Source: an uncultured Clostridia bacterium
GTDB lineage: Bacteria; Bacillota; Clostridia; Christensenellales; DTU072
Length of the DNA stretch: 64,000 nucleotides
Direction of reading: 5' to 3'
Assembly (NCBI GenBank): GCA_934274515.1
Contig: CAKQTC010000009.1
Location: 35,955-99,954 of the forward strand
A program made the translations under genes and the position numbers. The notes under the pieces were generated by a model. It was not told the DNA's origin, ran no database searches, and saw only the letters and a list, made by a program, of their open reading frames with translations. Positions 41,746 to 49,891 of the stretch are shown one piece after another. How positions within the stretch are numbered: the first letter of the stretch is position 1; every line of letters begins with the position of its first letter.

Positions 41746-42527
41746 TACTCTTTCACCCCCAACGCCTCCGCAAGAAGTTCGGTAAAGTACGCGATTTGCG
41801 TTTTTCCGTCCGAATTCTTTTGCAAATTGTACAGGCAAAGCGGACAAGCCGTAACGATGACTTCCGCGCCGTTATCCGCAGCGCTCTTCAATATCGCGGA
41901 ACTACGCTTTTTCGGAAGTTCTTCGCTCTCGAAAGAAACGTACGCGCCGCAACACTCGTTTCGCATAGGATATTTAATCGGCGTTCCGCCGATTGCTTTG
42001 ATAAAATCTTCGATAATGGTCGGATTTTCGGGATTGTCGAACGCCATAACGGCACCGGGTCTAAGCAAAAGACAACCGTAATACGCGCCGATTTTTTTCT
42101 TAACGGGATTAACTGTTTTTTTCGCTATTTCGTCAAACCCGACGACGTCCCTAAGCATTTCAAGATAATGAATTACTTCGGTTTCGCCGTGGTATTCTTC
42201 GTCGAGTTCGAGATAATTGTTTGCCTTGAACGCGACGTTTTCGTCGTTTTTCATATCGTCGTTCACGCGTTTGATTACGTTATGACAAGCAGAACAGAGG
42301 GTAAGTAACTTCCCTCCGTTTTTCTTTGCATAATCTAATGCTCTGACCGCCGATAACTTGGTCGCTATCTCGTCGCGCGCCGTAGGATATACCGCTCCGC
42401 AACAAGTCCAGTTTTCGATTTCTTCCATCTCTATACCCAGTTTCTCCGCAGAAAGACGAGCGTATCTGTCAAGGTCTTTCGCTTTGGTTTTTAGAGTACA
42501 GCCGGGATAATAACTAATTTTCATCAA
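41745..42527 (-). CDS. hdrB: Heterodisulfide reductase subunit B-like CCG protein
   Basis: HdrB has two CCG domains that hold noncubane [4Fe-4S] clusters and is the terminal reductase part of Hdr. Both motifs are intact in this 260-residue protein: Cys10, Cys42-Cys43, Cys78 and Cys81 (spacing 31, 34, 2), and a second set with spacing 39, 34, 2 ending in CPLC. CCG proteins also serve fumarate reductases (SdhE/MfrE and the TfrB C-terminus), which supports a link to frdAB here. A classical disulfide role is the alternative; no DsrC gene is nearby. Confidence 0.92.
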   Translation of the reverse strand: MMKISYYPGCTLKTKAKDLDRYARLSAEKLGIEMEEIENWTCCGAVYPTARDEIATKLSAVRALDYAKKNGGKLLTLCSACHNVIKRVNDDMKNDENVAFKANNYLELDEEYHGETEVIHYLEMLRDVVGFDEIAKKTVNPVKKKIGAYYGCLLLRPGAVMAFDNPENPTIIEDFIKAIGGTPIKYPMRNECCGAYVSFESEELPKKRSSAILKSAADNGAEVIVTACPLCLYNLQKNSDGKTQIAYFTELLAEALGVKE

Positions 42528-42556
42528 TTTTTTCCTTTATTTTTTTCTCTTTCCGC

Positions 42557-42588
42557 TTTATCGGGCAACGCAATCGTCGCCCGATAAA
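42557..42588 (-). other. Perfect hairpin between fumC and hdrB
   Basis: Ten-base arms TTTATCGGGC and GCCCGATAAA enclose a 12-base loop. On the minus strand A-rich sequence follows, with no T run, so the fumC transcript may continue into hdrB. Confidence 0.7.
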
Positions 42589-42627
42589 TTAATCGTTTTT
42601 CTTATATCCGAAACGAGTTTTCGCGCG

Positions 42628-44004
42628 TTAGTTATGAGGATACGCCATTTGTTCGGGGTGGAACACTTCGTCGAATTTTTCCGCGGTCAGGAACCCGAGC
42701 GAGACGCACGCTTCTTTCAGCGATATGTTTTCTTTATGCGCTTTCTTTGCCGTCTTAGCCGCATTTTCATATCCGATATACGGATTAAGCGCGGTTACCA
42801 ACATAAGCGAGTTGTGCAAGTTGTGAGCCATTTTCTCTTTGTTCGCTTTGATACCCGTTACGCAATGCGTTTCAAACGAAACGATACCGTCCGCAAGTAT
42901 TTTTGCCGATTGCAGGAAGTTGTAGATGATTACGGGCATAAACACGTTAAGTTCGAAGTTGCCTTGCGACGCTCCGATAGATACCGCTACGTCGTTAGCC
43001 ATAACCTGAACCGCCACCATCGTCATGGATTCGCACTGCGTCGGGTTTACTTTGCCGGGCATAATAGAAGAACCGGGTTCGTTTTCGGGGATAAATATTT
43101 CGCCCAGCCCGTCGCGAGGTCCGGACGCAAGCCAACGTACGTCGTTTGCGATTTTCATAAGGTTGCATGCGAGTGCTTTCATTGCTCCGTGAGCGAATAC
43201 GAGTGCGTCTTTGGCAGTAAGCGCGTGGTACTTGTTGTCCGAAGTAACGAAGTCTTTTCCGGTGATTACGCTTACTTGTTTTGCCACTTCTTCGTCAAAA
43301 CCCTTAGGTGCGTTAAGTCCCGTTCCTACAGCCGTTCCGCCGAGCGCGAGTTCTTTCAGTCCGCCGAGCGTAAGTCTGATTTGTTCTTCGGTTTTTTCCA
43401 CCATTGCTCTCCAACCGCTGATTTCCTGCGAGAAAGCAATCGGAACCGCGTCTTGAAGGTGCGTTCTGCCGCTCTTTACGATGCCTTCGTTTTCTTTTTC
43501 AAGTCTTTTGAACGTAGCGATAAGTTTTTCCATAGCGGGGAAAAGATGGTCTTCGATGGCGCATACCGCAGCAATGTGCATGGCCGTCGGGAACGTATCG
43601 TTCGAACTTTGGCTCTTGTTAATATCGTCGTTAGGGTGAAGCAGTTTCTTTCCCGCGATTTCGTTGCCGCGGTTTGCGATAACTTCGTTGGCGTTCATAT
43701 TGGATTGCGTTCCGCTTCCGGTTTGCCATACGACGAGCGGGAAATGCTCGTTGAGTTTGCCGGAAATAACTTCGTCGCAAGCCGCCGTAATAGCGTTAAG
43801 TTTTTCTTCGGGAAGTTTTCCGAGATTGTAGTTCGCGATAGCGGCTGCTTTTTTCAAAACGCCGAACGCGTGCGTGATTTCTCTCGGCATAATTTCGGTG
43901 CCGATTTTGAAATTCTCGAAACTTCTTTCGGTTTGCGCCGCCCAGTATTTGTCGGCAGGGACTTTAACTTCGCCCATTGTGTCTTTTTCGATACGATATT
44001 CCAT
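42628..44004 (-). CDS. fumC: Fumarate hydratase, class II
   Basis: Fumarase interconverts malate and fumarate. The 458-residue protein has class II (aspartase/fumarase superfamily) features: QTGSGTQSNMNANEVIANR, SSNDTFPTAMHIA, GRTHLQDAVPIAFSQEISGW and the signature GSSIMPGKVNPTQCESM. Being iron-free, this class is oxygen-stable. In the opposite direction to the TCA cycle it supplies fumarate to frdA, encoded downstream on the same strand. It has its own promoter. Confidence 0.96.
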   Translation of the reverse strand: MEYRIEKDTMGEVKVPADKYWAAQTERSFENFKIGTEIMPREITHAFGVLKKAAAIANYNLGKLPEEKLNAITAACDEVISGKLNEHFPLVVWQTGSGTQSNMNANEVIANRGNEIAGKKLLHPNDDINKSQSSNDTFPTAMHIAAVCAIEDHLFPAMEKLIATFKRLEKENEGIVKSGRTHLQDAVPIAFSQEISGWRAMVEKTEEQIRLTLGGLKELALGGTAVGTGLNAPKGFDEEVAKQVSVITGKDFVTSDNKYHALTAKDALVFAHGAMKALACNLMKIANDVRWLASGPRDGLGEIFIPENEPGSSIMPGKVNPTQCESMTMVAVQVMANDVAVSIGASQGNFELNVFMPVIIYNFLQSAKILADGIVSFETHCVTGIKANKEKMAHNLHNSLMLVTALNPYIGYENAAKTAKKAHKENISLKEACVSLGFLTAEKFDEVFHPEQMAYPHN

Positions 44005-44056
44005 TGTAACCTCCGCAAAATTTTGCTTATTTATTTTTGGTTTTTATAGTACTTTA

Positions 44057-44084
44057 ATTATACTATATATTTATAAAATGTCAA
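44057..44084 (-). promoter_or_regulatory. fumC: fumC promoter
   Basis: On the minus strand TTGACA (44084-44079), a 16-base spacer and TATAAT (44062-44057). It could also drive the hdr-flx-frd genes downstream. Confidence 0.75.
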
Positions 44085-44122
44085 TTTTTTAGCCGTGACA
44101 AGTATTTCCTGCGACGAATTTG

Positions 44123-45067
44123 TTAAAACTCGCTCTGCGCTATTACTTTTTTAAGCACGTCCGCGCTGTAACGGTACTTTTCGATTTCTTCTTCGGTCAG
44201 TTTTATGCCGAGTTTTCCGTTAATTCCGTTCTTCCCGACTACGCATAACGAACTAAGACACACGTCGCTTATCCCGTACTCGCCGTTCATCATCGACGAA
44301 ACCGGCATAACCGTGTTGGAATCGGATAGCACCGCTTTGCAAATATAACATACCGCGGAAGAAACCGCGTAAAACGTCGCGCCTTTACGCGAGATTATTC
44401 TCGAACCGGAACCGCGAACGTAACTCGTTATTTCCTCTTTGTCGAGCGGCGTGGTAATACCCTTCCAGCCGATAAGCGATTTCGCGTATTCGTCAAGCGG
44501 AACTCCCGCAACGTTCGCCACCGACCACGGGATAAACTCCGAGTCGCCGTGCTCTCCCAAGACGTACGCGTTTACGTTTTCGGGGTCAACGTTGCAATAC
44601 TCGCTTATTCTCGCTCTTAATCTCGACGTATCGAGTATCGTCCCCGAACCGATAATCTTATGCTCGGGTACGCCCGAAAGTTTGCAAAACGCATAGGTAA
44701 GAATGTCTACCGGGTTGGATACGATAATATAAACCGCGTTCGGCGCGTACGCCGTAATTTGCGGTATGATGGACTTCTGTATGCCGATGTTGATATTGAT
44801 AAGATCGAGCCTGCTCTGACCGGGTTGACGCGCGATACCGCTCGTTATTATCACTATATCCGAATCCGCCGCGTCGGCGTAACTCCCGGCATAAACCGAA
44901 CACGACGCGTCGTAAGGCAAGCCTTGACGAATGTCCATCGCCTCGCCCAGCGCGCGCTCGTTGTTGATGTCGATGATTACTATCTTCGACGCCATTCCGC
45001 GGCAAGTAAGCGAATACGCTATCGTAGACCCTACTCTTCCGCTCCCGATGATTGTGATTTTATTCAT
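44123..45067 (-). CDS. Malate dehydrogenase of the lactate/malate dehydrogenase family
   Basis: The 314-residue protein has the Rossmann start IIGSGRVGSTIA, SNPVDILTYAF, GSGTILDTSRLR and the catalytic His in LGEHGDSEF. Overall it resembles L-lactate dehydrogenases of Clostridia. The residue that sets substrate choice (position 102 of lactate dehydrogenase, Gln for lactate and Arg for malate) is Arg80 here, in IARQPGQSRLDL. This predicts malate/oxaloacetate as substrate and fits the neighbouring fumarase, PEP carboxykinase and fumarate reductase genes. Annotation as lactate dehydrogenase by overall similarity would be misleading. Confidence 0.8.
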   Translation of the reverse strand: MNKITIIGSGRVGSTIAYSLTCRGMASKIVIIDINNERALGEAMDIRQGLPYDASCSVYAGSYADAADSDIVIITSGIARQPGQSRLDLININIGIQKSIIPQITAYAPNAVYIIVSNPVDILTYAFCKLSGVPEHKIIGSGTILDTSRLRARISEYCNVDPENVNAYVLGEHGDSEFIPWSVANVAGVPLDEYAKSLIGWKGITTPLDKEEITSYVRGSGSRIISRKGATFYAVSSAVCYICKAVLSDSNTVMPVSSMMNGEYGISDVCLSSLCVVGKNGINGKLGIKLTEEEIEKYRYSADVLKKVIAQSEF

Positions 45068-45095
45068 TGTTTGCCTCTCTTTTTTGCGTTGTTGG

Positions 45096-45120
45096 GCGCC
45101 GAAAACGTCGTTTTCGGTGC
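45096..45120 (-). other. Hairpin between the [2Fe-2S] protein and malate dehydrogenase genes
   Basis: GCGCCGAAAAC and GTTTTCGGTGC pair around GTC with one mismatch. No T run follows on the minus strand, so it is another intercistronic hairpin. Confidence 0.6.
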
Positions 45121-45172
45121 TCCTTACTTCGCAATATGCTTGATTGTTTTGAAAAATCTACGTTTGGCGATT

Positions 45173-45409
45173 TCAGCCGAGAATCGCCGCGGAGAAAAAC
45201 TCGTCCACCGTGTCCGGACTAACGGAATAATGATTCCCGTCTACGTCCACGCAAACGCCTTCGGCGCATTTGCCCATACAAAATTTACCCGCAAGTTCAA
45301 CCTCGTCGCCGAGTTCGTTCTGCGAGATAAGGTATTGCAATCTTTCTATTACCCTACAAGAACCTTTTACATGACAAGAACTGCCGATACAAACCGTTAC
45401 TTTCTTCAT
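45173..45409 (-). CDS. Thioredoxin-like [2Fe-2S] ferredoxin domain protein
   Basis: The 78-residue protein has the thioredoxin-like [2Fe-2S] pattern of NuoE/HydC-type subunits: CIGSSCHVKGS at the start and CMGKCAEGVCV later, giving four ligands. Free-standing proteins of this kind transfer electrons in NADH- or hydrogenase-linked complexes. The ATG at 45409 follows GAAGG; an earlier reading start lacks support. It is the first gene after the LysR regulator and its promoter, upstream of mdh and fumC, so it may serve the fumarate-reducing system. Confidence 0.78.
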   Translation of the reverse strand: MKKVTVCIGSSCHVKGSCRVIERLQYLISQNELGDEVELAGKFCMGKCAEGVCVDVDGNHYSVSPDTVDEFFSAAILG

Positions 45410-45526
45410 TCTTTTGCCTTCCTTTACGAACAGCCCGAACATCGCCGATTCGTTTTTTCCGTCGTTTTCGTATTCGCGGATTAATAACCGAATATAATTT
45501 AATCCTAAATCGATACTTTTATATCT

Positions 45527-45593
45527 ATTATAACAAACCGAGCGAAAAAAGTGTGATACTTATTTTTATATAAGTTATATCATTTTTGATATA
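45527..45593 (-). promoter_or_regulatory. Promoter with LysR-type palindrome
   Basis: A TATAAT -10 (45532-45527) has no good -35. The perfect palindrome TATATCA-TTTT-TGATATA (45576-45593) is centred about 65 bases upstream of the predicted start, the usual site for a LysR-type activator. The LysR gene lies just upstream. Confidence 0.6.
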
Positions 45594-45644
45594 GCCAAAA
45601 GTGAAAGAAAAACGCAAAAATAGGACGTTATGCGTAGAAAGTAG

Positions 45645-46574
45645 TTATTTCGAGTTAAAATTTTCGATAGATTTGTCGAGTTCGGATATAAATGCTTTAT
45701 CTAGGGAAGAAAGTTTGTAATCGTTTCGGTAAATCAAGACGTCTTTGTATTTTTTTACGTTATCCACACATTCTCTTTGCACCAAATCGAACCGCGACAG
45801 GGTTGACTGCGACATAGGCGAAACCCACATAAACGTGGACGGATTTTTGTACAGGACTTCAAATTGACTTGCGCGTTCGAACACGAAAATTCTTTTATGG
45901 ATATTGTCGGGGAGTTCTTCTTTTCTTACCGTAGAAAACGGGAGCGACGGGACGTACGGGTCGGCGTGCGCTATCTCGACGTAGTTTTCTAAGTCCGTAT
46001 AATGAATTTCGGGCAGTAAAGCAAGCGGATTTTTCTTATTCATAACGAGCGTATAACGGAATTCGTTAAGCACCTCGCTATATAAATCCTTTTCTTCGAG
46101 CATCGTTTTGTAATACGCGTCGTAGTTTACGGCGTAACGAATAATGCCTAAGTTATAGTCTTCTTCGAGAATGTTTTTGATTGCTCTTAAAGCGTTCGTT
46201 TCCTTATAGAACATCTCGACGTTTGCGATAGCGTTCGCTTCGAGAGAAAACGACGAAAACGCGTCGCCGATATAACTCGCTCTCGGCACGGAAACGGAGA
46301 ATCGCTTTTTGCCGAGCGATGAATCGATAAAAAGCCTCTCCACGTCGCTTATTTCTTTGAGAATTTTACGTCCGTATTGAACGAGTTTTTCCCCTTCCGG
46401 CGTAAGCGTCATGCCTTTTGCGTTGCGCTCGAAAATAACGATATTAAGTTCTTTTTCGAGTTCTTTTATGGCGCGCGACAAGTTCGGTTGCGCTATGCAA
46501 AGTTCTTCCGCCGCCTTGTTAAGCGAGCCGATTTTGGCAATTTCCACAGCGTATTTTAGATAAAGTATTTTCAT
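45645..46574 (-). CDS. LysR-family transcriptional regulator
   Basis: The 309-residue protein has an N-terminal winged helix (about 1-60; AVEIAKIGSLNKAAEELCIAQPNLSRAIKELEKELNIVIFER) and a C-terminal effector-binding domain typical of LysR proteins. I chose the ATG at 46574, which starts MKILYLKYAVEIAK after GGGAG; the frame extends 35 codons upstream without a better start. It lies upstream of the small [2Fe-2S] protein, mdh and fumC, and a LysR-type palindrome stands at their promoter, so it probably activates the fumarate branch. The inducer is unknown. Confidence 0.9.
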   Translation of the reverse strand: MKILYLKYAVEIAKIGSLNKAAEELCIAQPNLSRAIKELEKELNIVIFERNAKGMTLTPEGEKLVQYGRKILKEISDVERLFIDSSLGKKRFSVSVPRASYIGDAFSSFSLEANAIANVEMFYKETNALRAIKNILEEDYNLGIIRYAVNYDAYYKTMLEEKDLYSEVLNEFRYTLVMNKKNPLALLPEIHYTDLENYVEIAHADPYVPSLPFSTVRKEELPDNIHKRIFVFERASQFEVLYKNPSTFMWVSPMSQSTLSRFDLVQRECVDNVKKYKDVLIYRNDYKLSSLDKAFISELDKSIENFNSK

Positions 46575-46736
46575 TTGTCGCGCTCCCGTTTTTCTTCTTT
46601 CTCGTTTCGCTATTAAGTATACCATACCGTCACGAAAATCGAAAACGTTTTTACCCGTTTTGCTTACCGTCTTTTTCAAGGTTTAACCGTGCTTTTCGTC
46701 GAATATTAACCGAGAAAACAAAAAGGATTTTTTATT

Positions 46737-47279
46737 ATGACCGACGACAATCTTATAGAAAAGCGCATATCGAGCGAGAAAAAATTTTCGGGCAAGATAA
46801 TCGATTTATCCGTAGACTTCGTGCTTTTACCCGACGGAAAAAAGGCGGAAAGGGAGTACGTATCCCACCGCGGCGGCGCGTCCGTGCTTGCTATCGATAA
46901 CGAGCAAAACATGTACCTTGTGCGACAGTTTAGGTATCCATACGGCAAAATATTGCTGGAAATCCCGGCAGGAAAACTCGAAAGCGGCGAAGACCCTGCC
47001 GTTGCAGCGGCAAGGGAACTCGAAGAAGAAACGGGCTTTACTGGGATAATTACCTCGTACGGTTCGATATATCCTACGCCGGGTTACACGAATGAAAATC
47101 TATTTATATTTTTAGCAACGGATCTCAAACAAACTCATCGGCACCCTGACGAAGACGAGTTTGTAGACGTAGTTAAAATGCCCTTAAAAAGCGTGCTTAA
47201 AAAAGTTCTCGACAACGAAATCAAGGACGCAAAGACGTGTTATGCCGTGCTTAGGTACTGTTACGAAAACGGCGTTTGA
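46737..47279 (+). CDS. NUDIX hydrolase, ADP-ribose pyrophosphatase type
   Basis: The 180-residue protein has a complete Nudix box, GKLESGEDPAVAAARELEEETGF, which fits GX5EX7REUXEEXGU. The preceding VRQFRYPYGKILLEIPAG and following YPTPGYTNENLFIFLA are typical of the ADP-ribose pyrophosphatase group. It should hydrolyse ADP-ribose or a related nucleoside diphosphate derivative with Mg2+. It diverges from the LysR gene; an AAAGGA site precedes the ATG. Confidence 0.9.
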   Translation: MTDDNLIEKRISSEKKFSGKIIDLSVDFVLLPDGKKAEREYVSHRGGASVLAIDNEQNMYLVRQFRYPYGKILLEIPAGKLESGEDPAVAAARELEEETGFTGIITSYGSIYPTPGYTNENLFIFLATDLKQTHRHPDEDEFVDVVKMPLKSVLKKVLDNEIKDAKTCYAVLRYCYENGV

Positions 47280-47304
47280 CTTTTTTTGCAAATAATTATA
47301 CAAT
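47276..47304 (+). promoter_or_regulatory. mscS promoter
   Basis: TTGACT (47276-47281), 17 bases and TACAAT (47299-47304). The -35 overlaps the stop codon of the NUDIX gene. Confidence 0.65.
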
Positions 47305-47343
47305 ACAATAAAATAGCAAAAAAATGACACAAAGGACGCATTT

Positions 47344-48204
47344 ATGGACTGGAAACAAATATGGGAAACGGTACAAAACTGGCTGACGAACACGGGAATT
47401 AAAGTTCTCGTTTCTATCGTCCTGCTTATCATATCGTTTGCTTTGATAAACTGGCTTAGTAAAAAAATCGAAAAACGCGGGAAAAAACTCGAAGAAACGA
47501 AAAAAGTGGACAAAACGCTTTATCGGACGCTTAGTTACGTCGTTAAAATCGGGCTTAAAGTACTGATTCTCGTCGCGCTAATCGCTTATCTCGGAATAAA
47601 CACGAGCGGCATCACTGCGTTAATCGCGTCGCTCGGCGTCGGCGTCGGACTTGCGGTAAACGGCACGCTTTCCAACCTTGCCGGCGGCGTTTTGATTTTG
47701 ATTACGCGCCCGTTTCGCGTAGACGATTTTATCTGTGCTTGCGGATACGAAGGCACGGTACAGGACATTTTGATTTGCCATACGAAACTCAGAACCACCG
47801 ACAATAAAGTAGTGTATTTACCGAACGGGAAACTTTCCACGAGCGAAATAGTAAATTACACCGAAAAAGGCACGCGTAGGGTTGACATAACGTTTTCCGT
47901 ATCGTACGAAAACGATTTTGAAAAAGCGAAAACGATAATTATCGAAACCGCGCAAGCCGACCCTTTGATTTTCACCGACCCTGCGCCTTTTGTGCGAATG
48001 AGCGCGCAAACGTCGTCGAGCGTAGAACTCGGCGCAAAAGTTTGGTGTAAATCGTCCGATTACTGGACCGTAAAAGCGAATTTGCTTGAAAACGTAAAAA
48101 AGGCTTTCGACGCAAACAACATTAAAATTCCTTTCCAACAACTCGACGTTCACGTCAAAACCGACAATGCGCTTGGTTCCGGCGATACCGCGTCGAAAAT
48201 TTGA
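47344..48204 (+). CDS. mscS: Small-conductance mechanosensitive channel
   Basis: MscS channels open under membrane tension to release solutes. The 286-residue protein has three N-terminal membrane helices, the pore-lining TM3 with ITALIASLGVGVGLAVNGTLSNLAGGVLILITRPFRVDDFI, then the beta domain (VYLPNGKLSTSEIVNYT) and alpha-beta C-terminal vestibule. Size matches the E. coli protein. It has its own promoter and a strong terminator after a G-quadruplex motif. Confidence 0.95.
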   Translation: MDWKQIWETVQNWLTNTGIKVLVSIVLLIISFALINWLSKKIEKRGKKLEETKKVDKTLYRTLSYVVKIGLKVLILVALIAYLGINTSGITALIASLGVGVGLAVNGTLSNLAGGVLILITRPFRVDDFICACGYEGTVQDILICHTKLRTTDNKVVYLPNGKLSTSEIVNYTEKGTRRVDITFSVSYENDFEKAKTIIIETAQADPLIFTDPAPFVRMSAQTSSSVELGAKVWCKSSDYWTVKANLLENVKKAFDANNIKIPFQQLDVHVKTDNALGSGDTASKI

Positions 48205-48217
48205 TATAATGCGGATA

Positions 48218-48232
48218 CCCACCCGCCCGCCC
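48218..48232 (-). repeat. G-quadruplex motif, copy 2
   Basis: On the minus strand GGGCGGGCGGGTGGG, 14 bases after the mscS stop. Flanking ATACCC and GGGTAT (with GACG and CGTC) could pair, placing the C-rich strand in a bulge of the mscS 3' RNA. Confidence 0.75.
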
Positions 48233-48293
48233 GTTAGACGTAAGCGATGGTGCGTCGGGTATAACTTGTTTATTTATCGTTTAACAATTTTCG

Positions 48294-48324
48294 CCTTTCT
48301 CCGTTTTCGGAGAAAGGTTTTTTT
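48294..48324 (+). terminator. Terminator after mscS
   Basis: CCTTTCTCCG and CGGAGAAAGG around TTTT, followed by seven T. Confidence 0.93.
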
Positions 48325-48329
48325 GACGC

Positions 48330-48734
48330 TTACAATTCATTTTTGGTAAACGAAAGCGGCAAAATTTCGTCGAGCGTATACGTTTTGATTTCGTTGACGG
48401 AGCCTAAGACGATTTTGAAATTTTTATCGCAAAACTCTGCCATAACTTGCCGACAAACGCCGCACGGGGTGCAGGTATCGCTTAATTCACCGTCTTTTCC
48501 CCCGACAACGGCTATTTTTTCAAACTCCATCGTTCCTTCGGTGATTGCCTTAAAAAATGCCGTCCTTTCCGCGCAAACGGTAGGCGTATAAGTCGCGTTT
48601 TCTATATTGCACCCCGTATACACTTTTCCGTTTTTCCCTAAGAGAGCCGCGCCGACTTTATATTTCGAATACGGTGCGTACGCTCTTTTTCTCGCTTCCG
48701 TTGCGATTTTCATAAGGTCTTTATCGTCCGTCAT
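48330..48734 (-). CDS. cdd: Cytidine deaminase
   Basis: Cdd deaminates cytidine and deoxycytidine. The 134-residue protein has the zinc motifs of the family: CAERTAFF with the catalytic Glu, and PCGVCRQVMAEF; the N-terminal AYAPYSKYKVGAALL and TGCNIENATY are present. The ATG at 48734 overlaps the deoB stop as ATGA, with GAGGAAG before it. Last gene of the nucleoside salvage string. Confidence 0.95.
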   Translation of the reverse strand: MTDDKDLMKIATEARKRAYAPYSKYKVGAALLGKNGKVYTGCNIENATYTPTVCAERTAFFKAITEGTMEFEKIAVVGGKDGELSDTCTPCGVCRQVMAEFCDKNFKIVLGSVNEIKTYTLDEILPLSFTKNEL

Positions 48735-49891
48735 TTTATCACTTCCTCGAGAAAACTTTTGCCTGCGGTTTTGCCTTTGTCCACCCCGAAATAGTCGAGT
48801 ACCGTTGCGGATATATCGCAAAACCCTTTCCGCGTGCCTAGATTTACGCCGTTTTTTATTTTATCTCCGAGAATTATCATCGGAACGTACTCTCTAGAAT
48901 GGTCGGTAGACGGTGTGCTTGGGTCGCACCCGTGGTCTGCAGTTATTATCAAAACGTCGTCTTTACGCATGTTTTCGGCAAATTTTTTCAAATAACCGTC
49001 AAATTCGGTCATCGCATTGGCATAGCCTTTTACGTCGTTCCTATGCCCGTATTTCATATCGAAGTCAACGAGGTTCACAAAACACAACCCTTCGAAATCG
49101 CGTTTCTGAACATCGAGCGTTACTTCCATTCCGTTCGCGTTGGACGTGGTTCGATTGCTTTCGCTTACGCTTTTCCCTGCAAAAATATCGTAAATTTTGC
49201 CGACGGATATGGTTGCGTAACCCGCTTTTTTAAGTCTGTCTAACATTGTTTCGGACGGCGGTACAAGCGAAAAATCATGCCTGTTTGCCGTTCTCGTAAA
49301 CGGATACGAGCCGTTAAACGGTCGCGCGATTACCCTGCCTACGCCGTTCTCTCCGACGAGTATTTCTCTCGCGATTTCACAATAACGATAGAGTTCGTCC
49401 ACGGGAACGATGCTTTCGTGTGCGGCAATTTGAAAAACGCTGTCGGCAGAAGTATAAACTATTAAATCGCCCGTCCGCATATGCTCTTCGCCGTAGTCTT
49501 TGATGACTTCCGTCCCGGAATACGGCTTGTTGCAAAGAGTTTTTCTGCCTGTTCTTCTCTCGAACTCTTCGATAACCGTTTCCGGAAAACCGTTCGGGTA
49601 AGTCGGCAACGCTTTCGGCGAAACAAGTCCTGCGATTTCCCAGTGCCCTATCGTCGTGTCTTTGCCCATCGACAATTCTTCGAGCCTTGCAAACGAACCG
49701 ATTGGCTCGGCAACGCCTCCTCCCACGTTGTCTATGTTAAACAACCCTGCCTTAACGAGATTAGGGCAGTTAAACGCCGAGTCGTTTCTTATCGCTCCGA
49801 GCGTGTTGCTCCCTTCGTCGTGCCATAAATACGCGTCGGGCATCTCCCCGATTCCGCAACTGTCAAGTACGATAATAAAAAACCTTTTCAT
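48731..49891 (-). CDS. deoB: Phosphopentomutase
   Basis: DeoB converts ribose-1-phosphate and deoxyribose-1-phosphate to the 5-phosphates. The 386-residue protein has the alkaline-phosphatase-fold metal sites: IVLDSCGIGEMPDA at the start with the Asp ligand, the phosphorylated-Thr region GKDTTIGHWEIAG, and the late ITADHGCDPSTPSTDHSREY. AGAAGG precedes the ATG at 49891; a reading nine codons longer has no such site. It links deoD and pdp products to deoC. Confidence 0.95.
   Translation of the reverse strand: MKRFFIIVLDSCGIGEMPDAYLWHDEGSNTLGAIRNDSAFNCPNLVKAGLFNIDNVGGGVAEPIGSFARLEELSMGKDTTIGHWEIAGLVSPKALPTYPNGFPETVIEEFERRTGRKTLCNKPYSGTEVIKDYGEEHMRTGDLIVYTSADSVFQIAAHESIVPVDELYRYCEIAREILVGENGVGRVIARPFNGSYPFTRTANRHDFSLVPPSETMLDRLKKAGYATISVGKIYDIFAGKSVSESNRTTSNANGMEVTLDVQKRDFEGLCFVNLVDFDMKYGHRNDVKGYANAMTEFDGYLKKFAENMRKDDVLIITADHGCDPSTPSTDHSREYVPMIILGDKIKNGVNLGTRKGFCDISATVLDYFGVDKGKTAGKSFLEEVIK

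Noticed and set aside
44123..45067. Annotation as L-lactate dehydrogenase
   Set aside because: Overall similarity favours it, but the specificity residue is Arg80, the malate form, and the gene neighbours are malate and fumarate enzymes.
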